From: Kitasatospora sp. NBC_01266
GTDB taxonomy: Bacteria > Actinomycetota > Actinomycetes > Streptomycetales > Streptomycetaceae
Assembly (NCBI RefSeq): GCF_036242395.1
Contig: NZ_CP108458.1
Span: forward strand, 6,820,001 to 6,884,000
DNA length: 64,000 nucleotides
Direction: 5' to 3'
Part shown: piece after piece, positions 10,608 through 18,009 of the stretch
How positions within the stretch are numbered: the first letter of the stretch is position 1
Layout: each line of letters starts with the position of its first letter
The notes under the pieces: generated by a model
Databases searched by the model: none
What the model saw: only the letters and a program-made list of their open reading frames with translations
Told to the model about the DNA's origin: nothing
Program-made: the position numbers and the translations under genes

Positions 10608-10735
10608 AGGCCGACCGGCGGTTTCGGTCCAACCCTGTGGCCGGTCGCGATCATTGCGCGCGGCACGGCCGCCCCCTGATGATGGGGTCAGTGGGAAACC
10701 CCTACCCGACAGCGCAGCGTGAGAGGGCAGACCGG

Positions 10736-11443
10736 ATGGACCATCACGAGCTTCAGAAGCGGTTCGAGACGCTGACCACCGCCCATCTGGCCGACGCCTG
10801 CATCCGCACACAGGTGCCGGTGCGCTGTGCGCCCACCGGGTTGCGGGCTGTGCTGCCCGGTGTCCGGGTGTCCGGGCGGGTGCGCCCGGCCCGGCACGTC
10901 GGCAGCGTCGACATCTTCCTGGAGGCCTTCGAGGCCGCCGAGCCCGGTGACGTGCTGGTGGTGGACAACGGCGGCCGAACGCAGGAGGCCTGCATCGGCG
11001 ACCTGGTGGTGCTGGAGGCGCGCACCGCCGGGATCGCGGGCGTGGTGATCTGGGGGCTGCACCGCGACACCGTCGACGTCCGCGCCATCGGGCTGCCGGT
11101 CTTCAGTCTGGGCTCGCTCCCCACCGGCCCGCAGCGGCTGGACGCCCGCCCCGCCGACGTGTTGACCGCCGCCACCGTGGGGGAGTGGACGGTGACCCGC
11201 GATGACCTGGTGCTCGGCGACGAGGACGGTGTGCTCTTCCTGCCCGCCGACCGCGCCGAGGAACTCCTCACGCTCGCCGAGCAGATCCGCGACACCGAGC
11301 GGCGCCAGGCCGAGCGGATCCGCTCGGGCGACACGCTGCGCGCCCAGGTCCGCTTCGACGCCTACCTCGCCGCGCGCCGGAGCGACCCGGAGCTGACCTT
11401 CCGCGAGCACCTGCGCGCCGTCCGGGGCGCGATCGAGGAGTGA
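10736..11443 (+). CDS. RraA-like protein (HMG/CHA aldolase fold)
   Basis: A 235-aa RraA-family protein. Members are either 4-hydroxy-4-methyl-2-oxoglutarate aldolases/oxaloacetate decarboxylases or RNase E regulators. Actinobacterial ones of this length are usually annotated as the enzyme type. Diagnostic blocks: TTAHLADAC near the N terminus, GDVLVVDNGG (about residue 71), CIGDLVVLEARTAGIAGVVIWG (recognisable as GDLVVLEA and AGVVIWG, about 85-105), and DLVLGDEDGVLFLP (about 156), where GDxDGVxxxP is conserved. The chosen ATG at 10736 has GAGAGGGCAG upstream; in-frame ATGs 55-60 bp earlier lack a better site. Confidence 0.8.
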   Translation: MDHHELQKRFETLTTAHLADACIRTQVPVRCAPTGLRAVLPGVRVSGRVRPARHVGSVDIFLEAFEAAEPGDVLVVDNGGRTQEACIGDLVVLEARTAGIAGVVIWGLHRDTVDVRAIGLPVFSLGSLPTGPQRLDARPADVLTAATVGEWTVTRDDLVLGDEDGVLFLPADRAEELLTLAEQIRDTERRQAERIRSGDTLRAQVRFDAYLAARRSDPELTFREHLRAVRGAIEE

Positions 11444-11531
11444 CGGCCGGTCAGCCGAGTTGACGTCAGCCGACCTCACCCGCGAGCCGCACCAGCGCCT
11501 CCCGGGTGAGGTCGACCCCCGCCGCCCCGCC

Positions 11532-12413
11532 CTACGGCACCAGCAGGGTCAGCGCCCCTGGCAGGATCCGGATCCGGGCCGGGAGCACGGCGATCTCGTC
11601 GCCGTCCGCGCAGACCGGGATCGGCCGGTCGGCGTCCACCGTGACCTCCCGCGCCGTTCGCACGTCGACCTCGGGCCGCCGCAGGTGGGTGCCGCGCTTG
11701 GCCTCGCGCATGAAGGCGACCACCTTGGCGCGCGGCCCGTCGCCGACCACCATCACGTCGAGCAGCCCGTCGTCCAGCACGGCCGTCGGCACGATCCGCA
11801 GACCGTGCCCGTACGCACCGGAGTTGGCCACCACCACGGTGTGCCCGCGCACCTCGCGCCGCTCGCCGTCGACGCTCAGCGTGTAGCCGGCCGCGCGCCA
11901 GCCGAGGATCGCCCGCAGCGGTGCCAGCCGGTAGAGCAGCAGGGCGGGCAGGCCGCGGCCGGCGTTGATGATCCGGGTGGCCAGCGCGTCGATCCCGATG
12001 TACACGTTGCCCGGCGCGATCACCCCGTTGACCTCCAGCACGTCGATCGCGCGGCGCCGGCCGGCCAGCAACAGCCGGGCCGCCGCCTCTGGTTCCTCGA
12101 CGCCGGGCAGCCGCAGGGTGCGGGCCAGGTCGTTGCCCCGCCCGGCCGGCACGATGGCCATCGTGCCGCCGCCGCGCACGGTGCCGTCGGCCACGTCGCG
12201 CACCATGCCGTCACCGCCGACCGCGACCACCACCTCACCGTTCTCGGCGGCCGACCGCGCGGCGGCGATGGCGTGTTCGCGGTCCCGGGTCGGCACCGTG
12301 CGCACGGTGGCGCCGGCCGTGCGCAGTCGCGCGGCGATCGGCTCCCAGCGGGCGACGGTGTGGCCGCCGCCCGAGATCGGGTTGACGATCGCGGTGAACG
12401 CGCCGGCGGTCAT
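11532..12413 (-). CDS. Diacylglycerol/sphingosine-kinase-type lipid kinase
   Basis: A 293-aa member of the DAGK_cat family (YegS/DgkB/sphingosine kinase), ATP-dependent kinases that phosphorylate diacylglycerol or other lipids at the membrane face. The nucleotide-binding motif VVAVGGDGMVRDVADG lies at about residues 62-77, followed by MAIVPAGRGNDLARTL (about 85-100), both hallmark motifs. The C-terminal part has YIGIDALATRI and VVVANSGAYGHGLRI. Its ATG follows the upstream oxidase stop by one base (TGAgATG read on the minus strand), so translation is probably coupled. Context suggests glycerolipid metabolism. Confidence 0.9.
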   Translation of the reverse strand: MTAGAFTAIVNPISGGGHTVARWEPIAARLRTAGATVRTVPTRDREHAIAAARSAAENGEVVVAVGGDGMVRDVADGTVRGGGTMAIVPAGRGNDLARTLRLPGVEEPEAAARLLLAGRRRAIDVLEVNGVIAPGNVYIGIDALATRIINAGRGLPALLLYRLAPLRAILGWRAAGYTLSVDGERREVRGHTVVVANSGAYGHGLRIVPTAVLDDGLLDVMVVGDGPRAKVVAFMREAKRGTHLRRPEVDVRTAREVTVDADRPIPVCADGDEIAVLPARIRILPGALTLLVP

Positions 12414-12414
12414 C

Positions 12415-14103
12415 TCAGTGCTCGCTCTCGGCAGCCCCGGCAGCCCCGGCAGCCCCAGCGGCCCCGGCCGTGTCGGCGGCCGACCGGTCGCCCGGCGAAG
12501 TCGGGATCAGCACACCGGGGTTGAGGATCCCGGCCGGGTCCAGCACCCGCTTGACCGCCTGCAGCGAGGCCACCGCCAGCGGGCCCACCTCGCGGGCGTA
12601 GACCTCCCGGTGGTCGGTGCCCACGCCGTGGTGGTGGGTGATCGCCGCACCGGCCGCCCGGATCGCCTCGTTGGCGGCCGACTTGGCCAGCTGCCACTGG
12701 GCGAGCGGGTCATCGGTCTGGGCGCAGGCGACGGTGAAGTAGAGCGAGGCGCCGGTCTCGTAGACGTGCGAGATGTGGCAGAGCACCAGCGGCACGGTGC
12801 CCTGCGCGGTCAGCGCGTTGGTCAGCGCCTCGGTGACGGCCGCCCGCAGCAGGTGCAGGTTGGACCAGAAGGTCACCGTCTCCAGGGTCTCGATCAGCAC
12901 CCCGGCGTCCAGCAGCGGATCACGCAAGTACGGTGCGCGGTAACGTCCGTGGCGCCACGACTCGCCGGGCTCGGTGCCCAGCGGCTGACCACCGGCCGCG
13001 CTCAGCAGCTCGCTCGCGCCGGCCCGGCGGGCGGCCACCTCGGCCGCGCTGCCCTCGTAGCCGGTGATGGCCAGGCAGCCGCCCGGTCCGCCGCCGAACA
13101 TCGCGGCCGGGTCGGCCAGGTTGATCGAGGTCTCCATCTCGTCGGAGAGCCGCAGCACGGTCGGCAGCGGACCGTCCTGGACCAGCCGCCGCAGCGCGTC
13201 CGCACCCGCTTCGAAGGAGTCGAACTTCCAGCCCTCGTAGACCCGTTCGGCCGGCAGCGGGCGCACCCGGACGGTCACCGAGGTGATCACGCCCAGGGAG
13301 CCCTCCGAGCCGAGCACCAGCTGGCGCAGGTCGGGACCGGCTGCCGACTTCGGCGCGCTGCCCAGCTCCATCGTGCCGCGCGGGGTGGCCAGCACCAGGC
13401 CGACCACCATCTCGTCGAACCGCCCGTAGCCGGCCGAGGACTGGCCGGCCGAACGCGCCGCCGCGTAACCGCCGATGCTCGCTCCTTCGTAGGACTGCGG
13501 GAAGTGACCCAGCGTCAGACCGCGCTCGCGCAGCCGCCGTTCGGCCTCCGGTCCGCGCAGTCCGGCCTGCAGGGTGGCGGTTCGGGAGACCTCGTCGATC
13601 GCCAGTACGGCGTCGAGCCGCTTGAGGTCGAGCGCCACCACGCCCGCGAACCCGGCCCGCTGCGGCGCGAGTCCGCCGACCACCGAGGTGCCGCCGGAGT
13701 ACGGGACGACGGCCAGGCGCAGCCGCTCGCACAGCTCCAGCAGCGCCACGACCTCCTGGTGCGTGCCGGGGAAGACCACGGCGTCCGGCGCGTCCGTGAC
13801 GTCGCCCGCGCGCAGGCGCAGCAGGTCGGGGGTGGACCAGCCGCGGGTGTGGCCCAGGCGGGCGGCGGCGGTGGTGTCGACCCGGTCCGCGCCCACCACG
13901 GCGGCCAGCTCGGCGAGCGCCTTGTCGTCCAGCGCCGTCGCGGGCAGCGCGAGCGTGTCGAGGTCGACCGGCGGCTGCTCGGGCGTGCGCACCCCGAAGG
14001 CGGCCAGTGTCTCCTGCGCGGCGGCCGGGAGCTCGGTGCGGCGGGCCGGGTCGCCCCAGCGGTAGGGGTGGAAGTCCGCGACGGGCAGGTCTGACTCGGT
14101 CAT
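12415..14103 (-). CDS. FAD-linked oxidase, alkyl-DHAP synthase-like
   Basis: A 562-aa VAO-type flavoprotein resembling alkyldihydroxyacetonephosphate synthase, which exchanges the acyl chain of acyl-DHAP for a fatty alcohol to form the ether bond of ether lipids. Motifs: VVPYSGGTSVVGG (about residue 130), the FAD-binding PYSGGTS signature; SYEGASIGGYAAARSAGQSS; LVLGSEGSLGVIT; and near the C terminus AAITHHHGVGTDH, matching the catalytic His run (HHHGVG) of the AGPS family. It ends in a 9-bp-encoded AGA repeat (AGAAGAAGAAG). ATG at 14103 with TGAGG upstream. It shares a 45-bp divergent region with the TetR gene. A D-lactate dehydrogenase-type oxidase is the alternative. Confidence 0.8.
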   Translation of the reverse strand: MTESDLPVADFHPYRWGDPARRTELPAAAQETLAAFGVRTPEQPPVDLDTLALPATALDDKALAELAAVVGADRVDTTAAARLGHTRGWSTPDLLRLRAGDVTDAPDAVVFPGTHQEVVALLELCERLRLAVVPYSGGTSVVGGLAPQRAGFAGVVALDLKRLDAVLAIDEVSRTATLQAGLRGPEAERRLRERGLTLGHFPQSYEGASIGGYAAARSAGQSSAGYGRFDEMVVGLVLATPRGTMELGSAPKSAAGPDLRQLVLGSEGSLGVITSVTVRVRPLPAERVYEGWKFDSFEAGADALRRLVQDGPLPTVLRLSDEMETSINLADPAAMFGGGPGGCLAITGYEGSAAEVAARRAGASELLSAAGGQPLGTEPGESWRHGRYRAPYLRDPLLDAGVLIETLETVTFWSNLHLLRAAVTEALTNALTAQGTVPLVLCHISHVYETGASLYFTVACAQTDDPLAQWQLAKSAANEAIRAAGAAITHHHGVGTDHREVYAREVGPLAVASLQAVKRVLDPAGILNPGVLIPTSPGDRSAADTAGAAGAAGAAGAAESEH

Positions 14104-14135
14104 CGAGGTCCTCAGGGCTGGAGAGTACGTGCTGA

Positions 14136-14154
14136 TACACTTGTACATGTGGTG
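14136..14154 (+). promoter_or_regulatory. Putative TetR operator and leaderless promoter
   Basis: The 45-bp gap between two divergent genes contains ACTTGTACATGT (14139-14150), palindromic as AC-n-TGTACA-n-GT. It overlaps the GTG start of the TetR gene. TACACT (14136-14141) fits a -10 box placed to start transcription at or next to that GTG, which has no ribosome site. Repressor binding here would block both directions. Confidence 0.5.
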
Positions 14155-14874
14155 TCGCAGCGAATCAACACGCCGGATGAAGAGAAGTCGGTAGCCGCCG
14201 AGCCCGAGCGCGCGACCGGGCCCACGCCCGAGCCCGCGTCCGAGCCCAGGGCCAGGGCCGCCAACGCCATTCCCGAGCAGCGGATCCTCGACGCCGCGTA
14301 CCAGCTGCTGCTCACCATCGGCATGCAGCGGATCACCATGGCCGACATCGCGCGCCAGGCCGGCGTCTCCCGTGCCACCCTCTACCGCCGCTGGGGCGGC
14401 GTGCGCGAGGTGCTCGGCGCGCTGACCACCCGGGCCTGGATGGAACTGGTGGAAGGCGCCTTCCCGTTCGGCGGGGCGGCCCACGGCCGGGCCCACGCGG
14501 TCGACGGAGTGGTGCGCATGGTCGGCGCCCTGCGGGTCCATCCGCTGCTGCGCAAGATCATCGAGCTCGACCCGGACTTCCTCACCCCCTACCTGCTCAA
14601 GCGGCGCGGCACCAACACCAACCACCAGCTCGCGCTGCTCGAAGCCGCCCTGCGCACCGGCATCGACGACGGTTCGGTCCGGGCCGGCGACCCCGCGCTG
14701 CTGGCCCGCGCGGTCCTGCTCACCGCCTGGTCCTTCACGCTGACCGGGCCGGTCGTGATGGACGCGCCCGAGGGGACGGGAGCCGGGCTCGACAGGCTCG
14801 ACGCAGAGCTGCGGCTGCTGCTCGACCGATATCTCTCGCCAACTCCCCTGACCGAAAGCGGATCTGACGTATGA
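14149..14874 (+). CDS. TetR-family regulator of the lipid locus
   Basis: A 241-aa TetR-type repressor. After a Pro/Glu-rich N-terminal tail (residues 15-40) comes the helix-turn-helix region: RILDAAYQLLLTIGMQRITMADIARQAGVSRATLYRRWGG, recognisable from MADIARQAGVSRATLYRRW (about residues 63-81). The C-terminal ligand domain has WSFTLTGPVVM. GTG start at 14149 (a second GTG follows at once); translation may be leaderless. Its stop overlaps the GlpD start in ATGA, so both are one transcript. It is divergent from the oxidase/lipid kinase pair and probably controls both arms through the palindrome at its own start. Confidence 0.88.
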   Translation: MVSQRINTPDEEKSVAAEPERATGPTPEPASEPRARAANAIPEQRILDAAYQLLLTIGMQRITMADIARQAGVSRATLYRRWGGVREVLGALTTRAWMELVEGAFPFGGAAHGRAHAVDGVVRMVGALRVHPLLRKIIELDPDFLTPYLLKRRGTNTNHQLALLEAALRTGIDDGSVRAGDPALLARAVLLTAWSFTLTGPVVMDAPEGTGAGLDRLDAELRLLLDRYLSPTPLTESGSDV

Positions 14875-16430
14875 ACAGGGAAACTGCCGGCTCGCTGAAC
14901 GCCGCCCGCCGCGCCCGCGAGCTCGCGGAGCTGGCCGGGTCGGCCGCCGGCGCCGGGCCCGCCGTCGACGTCCTGGTGATCGGCGGCGGCGTCACCGGTG
15001 CCGGCATCGCGCTGGACGCGGCCGCCCGCGGGCTGTCCGTCGTGCTCGCCGAGAAGCACGACCTCGGCTTCGGCACCAGCCGCTGGAGCTCCAAGCTGGT
15101 CCACGGCGGTCTGCGCTACCTCGCCTCGGGCAGCGTCGGCATCGCCCGGGAGAGCGCGGTGGAGCGCGGCATCCTGCTCGAGCGCACCGCCCCCCACCTG
15201 GTGCACGCGCTGCCGCAGATCGTCCCGCTGCTGCCGGGCACCCGCCTGGCGGACGCCGCGCTGGTCCGGGCCGGCTTCCTGGCCGGGGACCTGCTGCGGC
15301 TGACCGCCGGCACCTCCTCGGCCACCCTGCCCCGCTCCCGCCGCCTCACCCGCGCCGAGGTGCTGCGCTACGCCCCCACCGTCCGGTCCGCCGGGCTGCG
15401 CGGTGGCCTGGTCTTCTGGGACGGCCAACTGGTCGATGACGCCCGCCTGGTGGTCGCCCTGGCCCGCACCGCGGCGGCGCACGGCGCGCGGGTCCTGACC
15501 CGCTGCGCGGTCAGCGCGGCGCACGGCACCGGGGCCCGGCTGACCGACGAACTGACCGGCGAATCCTTCGAGTTGACCGCCCGCACGGTGATCAACGCGG
15601 CCGGTGTCTGGGCCGGCGAGCTGGCCCCCGGGATCACCCTGCGACCCAGCCGCGGCACCCACCTGGTCTTCCCGCAGTCCGCGTTCACCGGCCCGACCGG
15701 CGCCCTGAACGCCGGACTCACCGTGCCGGTGCCGGGCGAGACCAACCGCTTCGTCTTCGCGCTGCCCGCCCCCGACGGCCGGGTCTACGTGGGCCTGACC
15801 GACGAGGACGCGCCCGGCCCGATCCCCGACGTCCCGCAGCCCGCCGAGTCCGAGATCGACTTCCTGCTGCAGACCATCAGTTCCGCTCTGCGCACCCCGC
15901 TCACCCGCGCCGACCTGCTCGGCACCTTCGCCGGCCTGCGCCCGCTGCTGGACGACGGCACCGGCCGGACCGCCGACGTCTCCCGCAAGCACGCCGTACT
16001 GACCGGCCCCGACGGCCTGGTGACCGTGGTCGGCGGCAAACTCACCACCTACCGGCAGATGGCCGAGGACGCCTTGGACGCCGCCCTCGCCCACGCCCGC
16101 CTGACCGCCCGCCCCTGCCGCACCCGCACCCTCCCGCTGCTCGGCGCCGCTCCCCGCCCCCAACTCGACCGCATCGCAGCCCCGTTGCGCCTGGTCCGCC
16201 GCTACGGCACCGAAGCCCCCGCCGTCCTCGCCGCCGCCGACGGCGACCCGGCCCTGCTCACCCCGATCGCCCCCGGCACCGACACCACGGCAGCCGAACT
16301 CCTCTTCGCCGTCCGCCACGAGGGCGCCCTGGACACCGCCGACCTGCTGGACCGCCGCACCCGGATCGGCCTGGCCCCGGCCCACCGCGCCGCCGCCCTC
16401 CCGGCCGCGGAACGGGCCCTGGAAGGCTGA
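14871..16430 (+). CDS. glpD: FAD-dependent glycerol-3-phosphate dehydrogenase
   Basis: Membrane-associated flavoenzyme oxidising sn-glycerol 3-phosphate to dihydroxyacetone phosphate. The 519-aa chain starts its Rossmann fold at VDVLVIGGGVTGAGIALDAA (residues 32-51). The family signature FGTSRWSSKLVHGGLRYLA follows at about 68-86; GGKLTTYRQMAEDAL (about 388) and a C-terminal cap domain complete it. The ATG overlaps the TetR stop by four bases. In this setting its DHAP product could feed the alkyl-DHAP-synthase-like enzyme encoded divergently. Confidence 0.95.
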   Translation: MNRETAGSLNAARRARELAELAGSAAGAGPAVDVLVIGGGVTGAGIALDAAARGLSVVLAEKHDLGFGTSRWSSKLVHGGLRYLASGSVGIARESAVERGILLERTAPHLVHALPQIVPLLPGTRLADAALVRAGFLAGDLLRLTAGTSSATLPRSRRLTRAEVLRYAPTVRSAGLRGGLVFWDGQLVDDARLVVALARTAAAHGARVLTRCAVSAAHGTGARLTDELTGESFELTARTVINAAGVWAGELAPGITLRPSRGTHLVFPQSAFTGPTGALNAGLTVPVPGETNRFVFALPAPDGRVYVGLTDEDAPGPIPDVPQPAESEIDFLLQTISSALRTPLTRADLLGTFAGLRPLLDDGTGRTADVSRKHAVLTGPDGLVTVVGGKLTTYRQMAEDALDAALAHARLTARPCRTRTLPLLGAAPRPQLDRIAAPLRLVRRYGTEAPAVLAAADGDPALLTPIAPGTDTTAAELLFAVRHEGALDTADLLDRRTRIGLAPAHRAAALPAAERALEG

Positions 16431-16454
16431 ACCCGTCCATGGGGGGGAGACGAC

Positions 16455-16660
16455 ATGTACGTACGGTTCCAGGCGCGCAGGCCTGGTTCAAGGCCGCCGC
16501 CCGGCCGCACATCGAGCAGGCGCGGGGGCTGCTGGCGATGCTCGCGGCGCACGGGGTCGGTTGCGCGGAGATCCGCTCGGCCGACCCCGGGGTGATCGTC
16601 TATCAGGACGAGCACCAGGTGGTGGTCATCCCGTCCGCCGGGCCGGCAGGTACGGGCTGA
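16455..16660 (+). pseudogene. Decayed gene: N-terminal scrap fused out of frame to C-terminal domain
   Basis: ATG at 16455 (GGGGAGACGAC upstream) opens MYVRFQARRPG, like the start of a family of streptomycete proteins of about 120-150 aa that begin M-[FY]-VRFQ. In the other frame, GAQAWFKAAARPHIEQARG and then VGCAEIRSADPGVIVYQDE, QVVVIPSA up to 16660 match the end of the same kind of protein (W-F-K-x-S/A-A ... E-x-RSADPGRIxYxDxxQVVV). The two parts are joined with the middle missing and the frame broken, so an internal deletion is inferred. Family recall is from memory only. Confidence 0.55.
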
Positions 16661-16742
16661 ACCGCTCGGCCACCTCGGCCGCGACGGCATGGACGTCCCG
16701 CGTTCCGTCGACCTCGATCACCTGGATGCCGAGCCGCCGCGC
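16626..16742 (-). pseudogene. C-terminal fragment of an AAA/nucleoside-kinase-like protein
   Basis: Read on the minus strand: RRLGIQVIEVDGTRDVHAVA, then AEVAERFSPYLPARRTG and stop. This looks like the last 35-40 residues of a kinase-type P-loop protein (IEVDGxRxxxAVAxEVAxxFxPxLP). Nothing upstream continues the protein; the frame instead runs antisense into the SDR remnant. It is convergent and overlaps the end of the previous remnant by 35 bp. Confidence 0.5.
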
Positions 16743-17468
16743 ACCGCGCACCGCGCACCGCGTCGTCATCACCGCCGCCGGCCGCGACTTCGGCGGACCT
16801 TGGCCATCCAACTCGCAGACCGCGGCGCCGAGGTCTTCCTCTCCGCCCGCAGCCTCGCTGCCGCCGAGTCCGTGCGTGAGGAGATTCGCGGCCGGGGGCA
16901 CCACCAAGTCCACGCCTTCGCCTGCGACCTGACGGACCCCGCCTCGATCCGCGACTTCGCCGCCGACGTCGCCCGGCACACCGACCGGGTCGACATACTG
17001 GTCAACAACGGCTCGCGCTACCTCGGAGGGCCGGACATCCTGTCGGCCTCCGACGCCGATGTCGTCGACACCATCGCCTCCGGTGCCACCGGCACCGTGC
17101 TGGCCGTGAAGAACTTCCTCCCGCTGCTCCTCAACTCGGACAAGCCGGATGTCGTGACGATGGTCTCCGCCTGCGGGGCGGCCGGTCATCAGCGCTCGGA
17201 CGCTCACGACGCCTTCTACGCGGCCAAGAGCGCCCAGGCGGGGTTCGCCGAGATCCTCTCCAAGCGCCTGCGGCCCCAAGGCGTCCGGGTGATCTCGCTC
17301 TACCCGCCCGACTTCGACAATCCCGACCCGCTCGCCGAGGAGTGGCAGACCACACCGCGGGGGGCCAAGGACGCCCTCACGGCCCAGTCGCTAGTGGACT
17401 GCATCCTCTTCGCCGTCGGTCAGCCCCGCGACTGTTTCATCAAGGCCTTCCACTTCGAACAGGTCTGA
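16726..17468 (+). pseudogene. Short-chain dehydrogenase, frameshifted
   Basis: SDR-family oxidoreductase of about 247 residues if the frame is restored. From ATG 16726 the frame reads HRVVITAAGRDFG, the start of the NAD(P) Rossmann fold (TGxxxGxG region). At about 16794 one base appears missing, and the rest continues in the next frame as RTLAIQLADRGAEVFLSARS. Then come DLTDPASI, VDILVNNGSRYLGG (the NNxG motif) and YAAKSAQ (YxxxK; the catalytic Tyr is in DAFYAAK). A lone upstream ATG in the second frame (16689) would give a non-Rossmann N terminus. Either a true frameshift or a sequencing error. A 7-bp tandem repeat (GCACCGC x3) sits just before the fold. Confidence 0.7.
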
Positions 17469-17475
17469 CCGATTC

Positions 17476-17504
17476 GTCGCCGGTCAGCTGTCCTGACCGG
17501 CGAC
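17476..17504. terminator. Bidirectional terminator
   Basis: Perfect 11-bp stem GTCGCCGGTCA (17476-17486) with TGACCGGCGAC (17494-17504), 7-nt loop. It lies between the convergent SDR remnant and S4-protein gene. Confidence 0.8.
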
Positions 17505-17528
17505 CACCGCGGAGCAGCGCCGGACCAG

Positions 17529-17912
17529 TCAGCCGCCCGGGGGACCGAAGAGCTGCTCCAGGGCGCGGCGGTCGCGCTTGGTCGGGCGGCCGGTGCCGCG
17601 CTCGCGCAGGGCGACGGGGGCGGGGCCCAGTGAGGCGGGGCGGGGTGGGCTGTTGTCGACGAAGCAGTCGACGGCGACGGAGGCGCCGACGCGCTTGCTG
17701 ATCACGCGGGAGACGACGACCACCCGGGTCCAGTCGTCCTGGCGCACCCGGACCTCGTCGCCGACCTTGACCGGGTGGGCGGGCTTGACCCGTTCGCCGT
17801 TGATCCGGACGTGTCCGGCGCGGCAAGCGGTGGCGGCGAGGGCGCGGGTCTTGGTCAGGCGTACCGACCAGATCCAGCTGTCCACCCGTGCGGTGGCTTC
17901 GTCTACGGCCAT
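17529..17912 (-). CDS. S4-domain RNA-binding protein (Hsp15/HslR-like)
   Basis: A 127-aa protein opening with an S4 RNA-binding domain: TARVDSWIWSVRLTKTRALA (residues 7-26), then ACRAGHVRINGERVKPAHPVKVGDEVRV (seen as GHVRINGERVKP and VKVGDEVRV, about 32-55). The C-terminal tail is basic and ends RPTKRDRRALEQLF, the conserved tail of Hsp15/HslR-type proteins. E. coli Hsp15 binds stalled 50S subunits carrying nascent chains; ribosome rescue or quality control is therefore the likely role. Single gene, ATG at 17912. Confidence 0.88.
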   Translation of the reverse strand: MAVDEATARVDSWIWSVRLTKTRALAATACRAGHVRINGERVKPAHPVKVGDEVRVRQDDWTRVVVVSRVISKRVGASVAVDCFVDNSPPRPASLGPAPVALRERGTGRPTKRDRRALEQLFGPPGG

Positions 17913-18009
17913 ACCCCGACTCTAACCCGCCTCGCGCGCCGCACCGGTGCTCAATTTCCGCTCGTGCCGCAGCGGGCTGCCGGGTAGTCCTGCCGGTCGG
18001 TCCTGCCGG

